DNA from: an uncultured Clostridia bacterium
Lineage (GTDB): Bacteria; Bacillota; Clostridia; UBA1381
Assembly: GCA_934476675.1 (NCBI GenBank)
Contig: CAKSOE010000002.1
Location: forward strand, 62,001-126,000
Direction of reading: 5' to 3'
DNA length: 64,000 nt
Position 1 is the stretch's first letter; each line of letters starts with the position of its first letter. Shown here one piece after another: positions 44,019 to 51,368 of this stretch. The notes beneath the pieces are model-generated. The model was not told where the DNA came from. It did no database searches and worked only from the letters and a program-made list of their open reading frames with translations. The translations under genes and the position numbers were made by a program.

Positions 44019-45674
44019 TTAATTCTTTATCATTCGGTTAACAGCGCTGATAAGTGCGTATGCCGAAGCGGAGTTGATATTTGAGTCAACGCCTGCGCCC
44101 CAGAATGAGCTGCCGTCCGCAGCTTTTACCGCTATGTAAGCTGCCGCTTTTGACGCAGAGGAGCGTTCAAGAGTGTGTTCAGTATAATCGGAAATCTCAA
44201 AATCGAGATCAAGCTCTTTTCTTAAAGCGTTACACAGTGCGTCAAGCGGGCCGTTACCGCTGCTTTGGCTTTCTAACGGTTTGCCGTTATGCTTGATTGA
44301 GGCATGAAGCTCGGTTGCTCCCTCCGATTGACTGAGGTTATATGACACAAGTTCAACCGGTGAAGTGATGTTCACATACATATCCTTAAACGCCTGATGT
44401 ATTTCATGATTTTCAAGCACGGTGTGCTTTGCATCTGACATATCGTTAACAACCTGTGCAAATTCAACAAGCATAGCCTTTGGGAGAGTGTAGCCGTATT
44501 TGCTCTCCATAACGTAGCTTACGCCGCCTTTGCCCGACTGACTGTTTATAAGTATAGGCTCATATTTTCTGCCAATATCGGACGGATCAATTGTAAGATA
44601 CGGATTTGCCCAAGTTTTTGAACCTTCTTTTTCAAACAGGTCAAAGCTCTTTTTGATTGCGTCTTGGTGCGAACCGGAGAATGCAACATATGCCATTTCG
44701 CCGCCGTAGGGGTGGCGCGGATGGACGGTCATTTTATTAAATTTCTCAAACATTGCGATTACCTCGTCAATGTTGTCAAAGTTAAGTTCGGGATTAATGC
44801 CCTGCGCAAACATATTAAGCGCAATAGTGACAATATCGGCATTTCCTGTTCTTTCGCCGTTGCCAAAAAGCGTACCCTCCACACGGTCTGCTCCCGCAAG
44901 AAGTGCAAGCTCGGTTGAAGCAACGCCTGTGCCGCGGTCATTGTGAGCATGAAGGCTGATTATCAGATTTTCACGGTTATTTAAGCGCTTGCACATATAT
45001 TCAATCTGATCCGCATACACGTTCGCAGTTGCAACCTCTATCGTGGACGGAAGATTTACGATAACTTTTCTTTCGGGAGTAGGCTTTAAAATATCGAGTA
45101 CCGCATTGGTTATTTCGGCGGCATATTCCGGCTCGGTGCAGGTAAAGCTTTCGGGAGAATATTCGTAACGAATATTTCCGTCAAGCTCTTTATCAACCAA
45201 TTCGGAAACAAGCTTTGCGCCGTCAACGGCAAGCTGCTTTATTTCCTCCTTGTTTTTATGGAATACAACACGTCTTTGGAGCGTAGAAGTGGAATTATAC
45301 AGATGTACGATTGCATTTTTTGCGCCCTTTAATGCCTCTATGGTCTTTTTGATTATATGTTCGCGCGCCTGGGTGAGAACCTGAATTGTAACGTCGTCGG
45401 GAATGAGATTTTCGTCTATAAGTCTGCGTATAAAATCAAATTCGGTGTGCGATGCGGCAGGGAATCCGACTTCGATTTCTTTAAAGCCGAGTTTTACAAG
45501 ATAATTGAAAAATTCGATTTTTTCTTCAATCGTCATCGGCGAATAAAGCGCCTGGTTTCCATCGCGCAAATCAACGCTGCACCATATCGGAGCCTTGGTT
45601 ATCTCTTTGTCCGGCCATTCTCTGTTTTCGAGCTTTACCGGATGGTACATTTTTACATACTTTTGATAATTCAT
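44019..45674 (-). CDS. leuA: 2-isopropylmalate synthase
   Basis: The 551-residue protein is the long LeuA2 form. It has the DRE-TIM barrel start PIWCSVDLRDGNQAL, ISLHAHNDRGTGVA (metal-binding His) and GNGERTGNADIV, and a C-terminal regulatory dimer domain ending near VNRMIKN. It condenses acetyl-CoA with 2-ketoisovalerate, the first step of leucine synthesis, and is usually inhibited by leucine. ATG 45674 is taken; the frame extends upstream through the attenuator but this is not coding. No other leu gene is in the window. Expression is controlled by the leucine attenuator upstream. Confidence 0.95.
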   Translation of the reverse strand: MNYQKYVKMYHPVKLENREWPDKEITKAPIWCSVDLRDGNQALYSPMTIEEKIEFFNYLVKLGFKEIEVGFPAASHTEFDFIRRLIDENLIPDDVTIQVLTQAREHIIKKTIEALKGAKNAIVHLYNSTSTLQRRVVFHKNKEEIKQLAVDGAKLVSELVDKELDGNIRYEYSPESFTCTEPEYAAEITNAVLDILKPTPERKVIVNLPSTIEVATANVYADQIEYMCKRLNNRENLIISLHAHNDRGTGVASTELALLAGADRVEGTLFGNGERTGNADIVTIALNMFAQGINPELNFDNIDEVIAMFEKFNKMTVHPRHPYGGEMAYVAFSGSHQDAIKKSFDLFEKEGSKTWANPYLTIDPSDIGRKYEPILINSQSGKGGVSYVMESKYGYTLPKAMLVEFAQVVNDMSDAKHTVLENHEIHQAFKDMYVNITSPVELVSYNLSQSEGATELHASIKHNGKPLESQSSGNGPLDALCNALRKELDLDFEISDYTEHTLERSSASKAAAYIAVKAADGSSFWGAGVDSNINSASAYALISAVNRMIKN

Positions 45675-45762
45675 GTTATCACACAGCCTTTCTGCTCCCG
45701 TTAATAGATTAATCCTGCCGAGAGCCGCAGGGATTTTGCATACCGTATAATTTTTGGTATAC

Positions 45763-45902
45763 AAAAAGCCGAGCCAACAATGTGACCCGGCTGTAAATGC
45801 TCTTTTACAAAAGTACAAGAGAATAAAACTGAAGACCACATTGTCAATTCAGCTTAGTAGTAGGAGGAGAGTGTTCAGTTTTGCATTAACGGATTTAATC
45901 AT
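45763..45902 (-). promoter_or_regulatory. Leucine attenuator (leader peptide and terminator)
   Basis: On the minus strand, after the leader peptide, AAACTGAA within it can pair with TTCAGTTT downstream (1:2). ACAATGTG can pair with CACATTGT (2:3, antiterminator). The latter lies in the loop side of the hairpin AGCCGGGTCA/TGGCTCGGCT, which is followed by T5 at 45763-45767 (3:4, terminator). This set of exclusive pairings is the classical ribosome-mediated attenuation layout. Stalling at Leu codons would favour the antiterminator. Confidence 0.85.
45849..45902 (-). CDS. leuL: Leucine leader peptide
   Basis: A 17-codon frame reading MIKSVNAKLNTLLLLLS, with six Leu of which five are consecutive (CTC CTC CTA CTA CTA). 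AAGGAG lies about 8-9 bases upstream of its ATG at 45902. It opens a leader between the promoter at 45935-45963 and leuA. Confidence 0.88.
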   Translation of the reverse strand: MIKSVNAKLNTLLLLLS

Positions 45903-45934
45903 TGCAACAACGCTCCTTTTTTGTACTTTATATT

Positions 45935-45963
45935 ATTCTACAATAAAACAGAAAAGATGTCAA
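45935..45963 (-). promoter_or_regulatory. Promoter of leuA
   Basis: On the minus strand TTGACA (45958-45963), 17-base spacer and TAGAAT (45935-45940). Transcription should start about 25 bases before the leader peptide. Confidence 0.85.
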
Positions 45964-46124
45964 GACCTTTTTAAAAATTTTTTAAGAATAAAATCAACAT
46001 GGCTGAATACAAATCGTTTTATATGCAGATATTATATCTGAGAATTAACATGGCAAACTACACAAAATATGTATGTGCGGCATTGGGATTATCCACAAAG
46101 TTTGTGCATTGATGCTTTGTGTGG

Positions 46125-46153
46125 TTGACAACTGTCGTATTAAATGTTATCAT
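46125..46153 (+). promoter_or_regulatory. Promoter of the ptsG operon
   Basis: TTGACA (46125-46130), 17-base spacer and TATCAT (46148-46153). The start should lie near 46160, just before the structured leader. A perfect but isolated DnaA-type box TTATCCACA is 28 bases upstream (46089-46097). Confidence 0.75.
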
Positions 46154-46159
46154 TCGGTT

Positions 46160-46249
46160 GTATAGTAATTACAGCCGAATTGTATTCCGGCTGCCCATGC
46201 AGGGATGCAAAGACATAATCTATGGGCGGAAAGGCTGTAATTATTTATG
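46160..46249 (+). promoter_or_regulatory. Structured 5' leader that can mask the ptsG ribosome site
   Basis: TAATTACAGCC (46166-46176) pairs with GGCTGTAATTA (46233-46243), and inside it CTGCCCAT (46191-46198) pairs with ATGGGCGG (46222-46229); together they close over the GGCGGAAAGG ribosome site. A competing hairpin, CAGCCG (46172-46177) with CGGCTG (46188-46193), uses the same bases. Such exclusive folds suggest a switch. I could not match it to a known riboswitch family. Confidence 0.6.
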
Positions 46250-48352
46250 AAGGATAAAATTTTTGGCGTACTTCAGCGTGTCGGAAGGTCGTTTATGCTG
46301 CCTATTGCGATATTGCCGATTGCCGGACTTTTGCTTGGCATAGGCAGCTCGTTCACGAACGAAACCATGCTTGAAGCATATAATCTGACAAAAATTATTC
46401 ATCAGGGAAATATACTTTATACATTGCTTGATATAATGAATCAGGCAGGAAGCGCGGTGTTTAACAACTTAGCGCTGCTGTTTGCGATTGGCGTTGCAAT
46501 CGGTATGGCAAAAAACGAAAAGGCTGTTGCGGCTCTGTCAAGTACGGTGGCATTTTTAATAATGCACACGACAATAAGCGCACTGATTACCGCAAAAGGC
46601 GGCGTTGCTGCGATGCTTGCCAATTCGACGGAAAGCGTGCTTGGAATCACAACGCTGCAAATGGGCGTTTTCGGCGGTATCATAGTAGGACTTGGAGTGG
46701 CGGCTCTGCATAACAGATTTTATCAGATTCAGCTGCCGCAGGTACTTTCGTTTTTCGGCGGTACAAGATTTGTGCCGATTGTTTCGGCGCTGGTGTTTGT
46801 ACTGGTGGGAATTGTTATGTTCTTTGTATGGCCTGTGATTCAGCGCGGGATTTCGCTTTTGGGTAGTCTTGTACTGTCGTCGGGGTATATCGGAACATGG
46901 ATATACGGAATTATTGAGCGTGCGCTTATTCCGTTCGGACTGCATCATGTGTTTTATATGCCGTTCTGGCAGACGGCTGTCGGAGGTTCGGCAGTGGTGG
47001 ACGGAATTACCGTTCAAGGTGCGCAGAATATATTCTTTGCGGAACTGGCATCAAAGAATACGCAGGTGTTCAGTGCAGACGCAACAAGGTTTATGGCAGG
47101 TAAATTCCCGTTTATGATTTTCGGTTTGCCGGGAGCGGCTCTGGCCATGTATCACTGCGCAAGAGCAGAAAAACGAAAGGTTGCGGGAGGTTTGCTTTTG
47201 TCGGCGGCACTGACATCTATGCTGACGGGTATTACGGAGCCTTTGGAGTTTACGTTTATTTTTGTAGCTCCGCTTATGTATGCGGTGCATTGTGTGCTCG
47301 CAGGACTGTCATTTATGCTCATGCACATATTTCATGTGGGAGTAGGAATGACCTTTTCGGGAGGAATTATCGACCTGACGCTGTTCGGCATTTTACAGGG
47401 AAATGCTAAAACCCATTGGTTTTATGTTATTCCCGTGGGAATTGCATATTTTTTCATTTATTATGCGGTGTTCGGATTCATGATAAGGAAATTCAATTAT
47501 ATAACACCGGGACGCGAAGCGGATGATGAAGAAACAAAGCTTTACGTGAGAGCAGATGTGGATGCAAAAAAATTAAAAAAAGGCAGTTCGGGCGATACGG
47601 TAAGCACGTTGATTGTGTCGGGATTGGGCGGAAAGAACAATATTTCCGATGTTGATTGCTGTGCAACAAGGCTGAGAGTTACCGTAAAGGACAGCGCGGC
47701 CGTAAAGGAGAATTTATTAAAGCAGAGCGGAGCGGCAGGCGTTATTAAAAAAGGAAACGGAGTTCAGGTGGTTTACGGGCCGAGGGTAACGGTAATAAAA
47801 TCAAAGCTTGAGGAATTTCTGAAAAGCCCGGATAGCGATGCCAAAACAGTGATTGCGGCAGAAACAAAAAGCAGGGAAACGGAAAAAAGCCAAAAAACGG
47901 GACTTATGCTTTCCGCACCGATAAGCGGAATTGCGATTTCGCTTGACAAGGTTGAGGACGAGGTTTTCAGCTGCGGAATATTAGGCAGCGGAGCAGCGAT
48001 TGAGCCGCTTGAAGGCAAGGTTTACGCGCCGTGCGGCGGAACGGTGTCAAATACCGTCGATACAAAGCACGCCATAGGCATAACCGCCGAGAATGATGCG
48101 GAGATTCTTATACACGTCGGACTTGATACCGTAAAGCTTGACGGAAAATATTTTGAATACAAGGTAAAGGATGGCGATAAGGTTAAAGCCGGAGACTTGC
48201 TTATGATATTTGATATGGAGAAAATCAAGGCGGCAGGCTATAAAACGGTTACACCCGTGGTTGTCTGCAATGCGGATGCGTACAAGGCGGTAAATCCTGT
48301 TGCACAAGGCAGCGTAAAGAACGGTGACAGATTTATTGACATAATTAATTGA
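46247..48352 (+). CDS. PTS glucose/N-acetylglucosamine-type EIICBA
   Basis: The 701-residue permease has EIIC (1 to about 410; FMLPIAILPIAGLLLGIGSS, later LTGITEPLEFTF), EIIB (about 440-525; phospho-Cys in DVDCCATRLRV) and EIIA (about 550-701; active His in ILIHVGLDTV). It takes up and phosphorylates glucose or N-acetylglucosamine. The two cannot be separated by eye, so I give no gene symbol. It is followed by HPr and enzyme I, so the whole phosphotransfer chain is in one operon. Expression is probably controlled through the structured leader. Confidence 0.92.
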   Translation: MKDKIFGVLQRVGRSFMLPIAILPIAGLLLGIGSSFTNETMLEAYNLTKIIHQGNILYTLLDIMNQAGSAVFNNLALLFAIGVAIGMAKNEKAVAALSSTVAFLIMHTTISALITAKGGVAAMLANSTESVLGITTLQMGVFGGIIVGLGVAALHNRFYQIQLPQVLSFFGGTRFVPIVSALVFVLVGIVMFFVWPVIQRGISLLGSLVLSSGYIGTWIYGIIERALIPFGLHHVFYMPFWQTAVGGSAVVDGITVQGAQNIFFAELASKNTQVFSADATRFMAGKFPFMIFGLPGAALAMYHCARAEKRKVAGGLLLSAALTSMLTGITEPLEFTFIFVAPLMYAVHCVLAGLSFMLMHIFHVGVGMTFSGGIIDLTLFGILQGNAKTHWFYVIPVGIAYFFIYYAVFGFMIRKFNYITPGREADDEETKLYVRADVDAKKLKKGSSGDTVSTLIVSGLGGKNNISDVDCCATRLRVTVKDSAAVKENLLKQSGAAGVIKKGNGVQVVYGPRVTVIKSKLEEFLKSPDSDAKTVIAAETKSRETEKSQKTGLMLSAPISGIAISLDKVEDEVFSCGILGSGAAIEPLEGKVYAPCGGTVSNTVDTKHAIGITAENDAEILIHVGLDTVKLDGKYFEYKVKDGDKVKAGDLLMIFDMEKIKAAGYKTVTPVVVCNADAYKAVNPVAQGSVKNGDRFIDIIN

Positions 48353-48367
48353 AAGGGGTAGTAATTC

Positions 48368-48625
48368 ATGAAAGAATTCAGTTATAAAATAACCGATGAG
48401 ATTGGTATTCATGCCAGACCGGCAGGTATGATGGTTAAGGAGGCAGGCAAATTCAGTTCAAAAATCACTGTTTCAAAGGGTGATAAGAGTGCGGAAGCAA
48501 GTAAGCTTTTCGGAATTATGGGGCTCGGAGTGAAGTGCGGAGATGAAGTCACAGTAAAGGCTGAGGGCACGGACGAAAATGAAGCAATAGCAGCAATCGA
48601 GGAGTTTTTTAAGCAGAATTTATAA
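48368..48625 (+). CDS. ptsH: Phosphocarrier protein HPr
   Basis: The 85-residue protein has the active His 15 in IGIHARPAG. At the regulatory site the sequence is EASKLFGIMGLG: position 46 is Lys and Ser is at 45, while HPr of most Firmicutes has Ser 46, the target of HPr kinase. Phosphotransfer to EIIA should be normal; control through P-Ser-HPr and CcpA may be lost or shifted. AAAGGGG precedes the start, 15 bases after the permease. Confidence 0.95.
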   Translation: MKEFSYKITDEIGIHARPAGMMVKEAGKFSSKITVSKGDKSAEASKLFGIMGLGVKCGDEVTVKAEGTDENEAIAAIEEFFKQNL

Positions 48626-48643
48626 TGTAAGGAAAATACTGAT

Positions 48644-50302
48644 ATGACAACAATACAAGGAAAAGGCGTCTGCGGCGGCGTGGCGTTCGGCAAGCTTTAT
48701 CTTTTTAAAAAAGCATCAAGCATGGTGAAAAGAGAACGCATAAAGGATACGCAAAAGGAGCTTGAACGTTTTGAAAGTGCGCGTAAGGTCACAACGGAAC
48801 AGCTTGCAAAGCTTTACGAAAAAGCAGTTCTTGAAGTGGGCGAAGACAATGCGATGATTTTTGAAATACACCGCATGATGCTGTCCGATGAAGATTATCT
48901 CGAATCGATCCGTTCGATGATTTTAAATCAAAGCCTTAATGCCGAAGCGGCGGTTGCGGGAACAGCGGATAATTTTGCAGAAATGTTTTCCGGCATGGAG
49001 GACAGCTATATGCAGGCACGTGCGGCAGATGTAAGGGATATTTCGGAACGTTTGATAACGATTTTAACAAATTCCGGCGGAGAAGAAATAAATTCGGATT
49101 TACCGGTGATACTGGCAGCTGAGGATCTGGCGCCGTCGGAAACGGTGCAGCTTGACAAAACAAAAATTCTTGCGTTTATTACCGAAAAAGGCAGTCCTAA
49201 TTCACACACCTCCATACTCGCGCGCACTCTCGGCATACCTGCCGTAATCGGTGCGGAGGGAATTATGAATGTCGGAAATATGCAGGACGTAATAGTTGAC
49301 GGATTTACGGGAGAGGTGTGCATTGAACCGGATATGAATAAGGTTCTTGAAATGCAGAAAAAGAAAGCGGAGTCGGATAGCAGAAAAAGCCTTTTAAATA
49401 GGCTTAAAGGAGTAAAACCGCGTACAAAGGACGGTCAGGAGATACTTTTGTATGCAAATATCGGTAATCCCGACGACTTGCCTGCGGTTTATGCAAACGA
49501 TGCACAGGGCGTAGGGCTGTTTCGCAGTGAGTTTATATATCTTGAAAGCAAAACCTACCCGACGGAAGACGAGCAGTTTGCGATTTATAAAAAAGCGGCG
49601 GAAAAAATGGGCGGAAAACGCATAATTATACGAACTCTTGACATAGGCGCGGACAAAAATGTCGACTATTTTGAAATGCCGAAGGAAGAAAATCCGGCAA
49701 TGGGTGTAAGAGCAATCAGAATATGTCTGACTCGTCCCGAACTTTTCAGAACGCAGCTCAGAGCGCTTTATCGGGCGTCTGCATTCGGCAGAATAGCGAT
49801 TATGTTTCCGATGATTATTTCGGTGGAAGAAGTAAAAAAAATCAAGGAAATATGTGCCGAAGTAAGGGCAGAACTTGAAAAGGAAAAAATCCCGTTTAAT
49901 GCAAAAACCGAACTGGGAATTATGATAGAAACTCCGGCAGCGGCGATAATAAGCGACAGACTGGCGAAAGAGGTTGATTTCTTTTCGATAGGAACAAATG
50001 ACCTTACGCAGTATACATTAGCGGCAGACAGGCAGAACAGACAGGTGGCGGAACTTTGTGACGAACGCCATACGGCGGTTTTGCGGCTGATAAAGCTGAC
50101 GGCGGACAATGCGCACAAAAACGGAATATGGGCAGGTATTTGCGGCGAATTGGCGGCAGATACGGAGCTTACGGAGCTGTTTTTGACAATGGGAATTGAT
50201 GAACTGTCGGTTTCTCCGGCGGCGCTTTTGCCATTAAAGCAAAAAGTACTTGAAACAGATGTGTCGAAAATACGTGAAGAATGTCTTAAAATAATAGAAT
50301 AA
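48644..50302 (+). CDS. ptsI: PTS enzyme I (phosphoenolpyruvate-protein phosphotransferase)
   Basis: The 552-residue protein has the swivelling domain with active His 188 in GSPNSHTSILART, then the PEP-binding barrel with GVGLFRSEFIYL, RTLDIGADKN, MGVRAIRICL and FSIGTNDLTQYTLA. It moves phosphate from PEP to HPr in the cytoplasm. It is the last gene of the ptsG-ptsH-ptsI operon, closed by a terminator. Confidence 0.97.
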   Translation: MTTIQGKGVCGGVAFGKLYLFKKASSMVKRERIKDTQKELERFESARKVTTEQLAKLYEKAVLEVGEDNAMIFEIHRMMLSDEDYLESIRSMILNQSLNAEAAVAGTADNFAEMFSGMEDSYMQARAADVRDISERLITILTNSGGEEINSDLPVILAAEDLAPSETVQLDKTKILAFITEKGSPNSHTSILARTLGIPAVIGAEGIMNVGNMQDVIVDGFTGEVCIEPDMNKVLEMQKKKAESDSRKSLLNRLKGVKPRTKDGQEILLYANIGNPDDLPAVYANDAQGVGLFRSEFIYLESKTYPTEDEQFAIYKKAAEKMGGKRIIIRTLDIGADKNVDYFEMPKEENPAMGVRAIRICLTRPELFRTQLRALYRASAFGRIAIMFPMIISVEEVKKIKEICAEVRAELEKEKIPFNAKTELGIMIETPAAAIISDRLAKEVDFFSIGTNDLTQYTLAADRQNRQVAELCDERHTAVLRLIKLTADNAHKNGIWAGICGELAADTELTELFLTMGIDELSVSPAALLPLKQKVLETDVSKIREECLKIIE

Positions 50303-50309
50303 TCAAATA

Positions 50310-50356
50310 ATATAGAGAGGTAAAAAACAGTTTTCTTACTTCTCTATATTTTTTTG
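50310..50356 (+). terminator. Rho-independent terminator of the pts operon
   Basis: ATATAGAGAGGTAA (50310-50323) pairs with TTACTTCTCTATAT (50336-50349), followed by seven T. Confidence 0.9.
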
Positions 50357-50365
50357 AAAAAAAGC

Positions 50366-50394
50366 TTGACATTATTGCAATATCGGAGTATAAT
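50366..50394 (+). promoter_or_regulatory. Promoter of the MgtC-like gene
   Basis: TTGACA (50366-50371), 17-base spacer, TATAAT (50389-50394), 35 bases before the start codon. Confidence 0.9.
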
Positions 50395-50429
50395 TATTCG
50401 ATAAAAATAAAGCAGGAGGAGGAGATCGG

Positions 50430-51104
50430 ATGAATTTTGACTTACATGAGATTATGTACATTTTTAGACTTTTTGTGGCAGGACTATGCGGAATGATTAT
50501 AGGGCTTGAACGCAAAAACCGTTCCAAGGAGGCAGGAACGAGGACGCATTTTATTGTAGCGTGTGCTTCTGCACTTATGATGATAGTGTCAAAATACGGA
50601 TTTGCCGACCAAGCCATAAACGAGTTTGGAATAAGAGGAGCGGACGGTGCGAGAATTGCCGCACAAGTGGTAAGCGGAGTCGGATTTCTCGGCGCCGGAA
50701 TGATATTTGTACATAAAAACACAATTACGGGACTTACTACCGCAGCCGGAATATGGGCAACGGCAGGAGTCGGACTGGCAATCGGTGCAGGTATGTACAC
50801 GGTAGGAATAAGCGCTACATTTCTTCTGCTGTTGGCACAAATCGTGCTGCATATGGATTTTAAATGGGTAAGAGCTCAAAAAAATAAGGTTTTACTTGTT
50901 GAAAATGTAGATGAAGAAAAATACCAGACATTTATGGTTAACCTCCTGCAAAGCAAGGGTGTAGCGGTACATGATGTTTCGGTTGAAAAGTCCGAGGAAG
51001 GCAAAAATTATACTTTTGTTATTGAAATTCCGAAAAGTCTTGATGAAGAAGATATAATTTCAATGGTGCCGTACGTGTGCAGCATTTACCCGACGGACAG
51101 ATAA
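50430..51104 (+). CDS. MgtC/SapB family membrane protein
   Basis: The 224-residue protein has four to five helices with the MgtC block CGMIIGLERKNRSKEAGTRTH, VVSGVGFLGAGMIFV and GLTTAAGIWATAGVGLAIG, and a C-terminal ACT-like soluble domain (about 150-224). The family is linked to magnesium and membrane-potential homeostasis; in some bacteria it modulates ATP synthase. It is a single-gene unit with its own promoter and terminator. Confidence 0.9.
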   Translation: MNFDLHEIMYIFRLFVAGLCGMIIGLERKNRSKEAGTRTHFIVACASALMMIVSKYGFADQAINEFGIRGADGARIAAQVVSGVGFLGAGMIFVHKNTITGLTTAAGIWATAGVGLAIGAGMYTVGISATFLLLLAQIVLHMDFKWVRAQKNKVLLVENVDEEKYQTFMVNLLQSKGVAVHDVSVEKSEEGKNYTFVIEIPKSLDEEDIISMVPYVCSIYPTDR

Positions 51105-51138
51105 AAAAATATGCTTGCGTATGCAAGCATATTTTTTT
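51103..51138 (+). terminator. Rho-independent terminator
   Basis: ATATGCTTGC and GCAAGCATAT arms around GTAT, flanked by A and T runs, just after the MgtC-like gene. Confidence 0.9.
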
Positions 51139-51211
51139 ATCTGTACAAGCTACACAAAAATACCGTAGGAAATCAATGATATTTTTTTAGTATTTACTAT
51201 ACAAAAAAGCA

Positions 51212-51240
51212 TTGAAAAATTCGTGGGGTTGGAGTATAAT
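51212..51240 (+). promoter_or_regulatory. Promoter of the decarboxylase operon
   Basis: TTGAAA (51212-51217), 17-base spacer and TATAAT (51235-51240). A perfect palindrome begins four bases later. Confidence 0.85.
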
Positions 51241-51243
51241 ATA

Positions 51244-51275
51244 CAATAGGTATAAATTGAAATTTATACCTATTG
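51244..51275. promoter_or_regulatory. Operator-like perfect palindrome at the transcription start
   Basis: CAATAGGTATAAAT (51244-51257), loop TGAA, and ATTTATACCTATTG (51262-51275) form a perfect 14-bp inverted repeat. It covers the expected transcription start of the decarboxylase operon, as repressor operators often do. A transcript hairpin is the alternative. Confidence 0.65.
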
Positions 51276-51368
51276 TGCCGATTGCAAATGTCGGCAGAAA
51301 ATGGATTTTTTATGTGCGAAGCAATTCGCCTTATAAAAATATTTCTTATAAAAAACGGAGGGTTAGCT

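Noticed and set aside
45754..46041. A 95-codon + frame over the leuA leader
   Set aside because: It is antisense to a well-supported attenuator and lacks a ribosome site.
46089..46097. Perfect DnaA box TTATCCACA as a sign of a replication origin
   Set aside because: It is a single box upstream of the ptsG promoter with no cluster of boxes, no AT-rich unwinding repeats and no dnaA nearby.
46160..46249. ptsG leader as a cyclic-di-GMP-I riboswitch
   Set aside because: GGGATGCAAAGAC resembles one conserved block, but the AAACC segment and the 3' GGGUUACC region are missing and the stem order differs.
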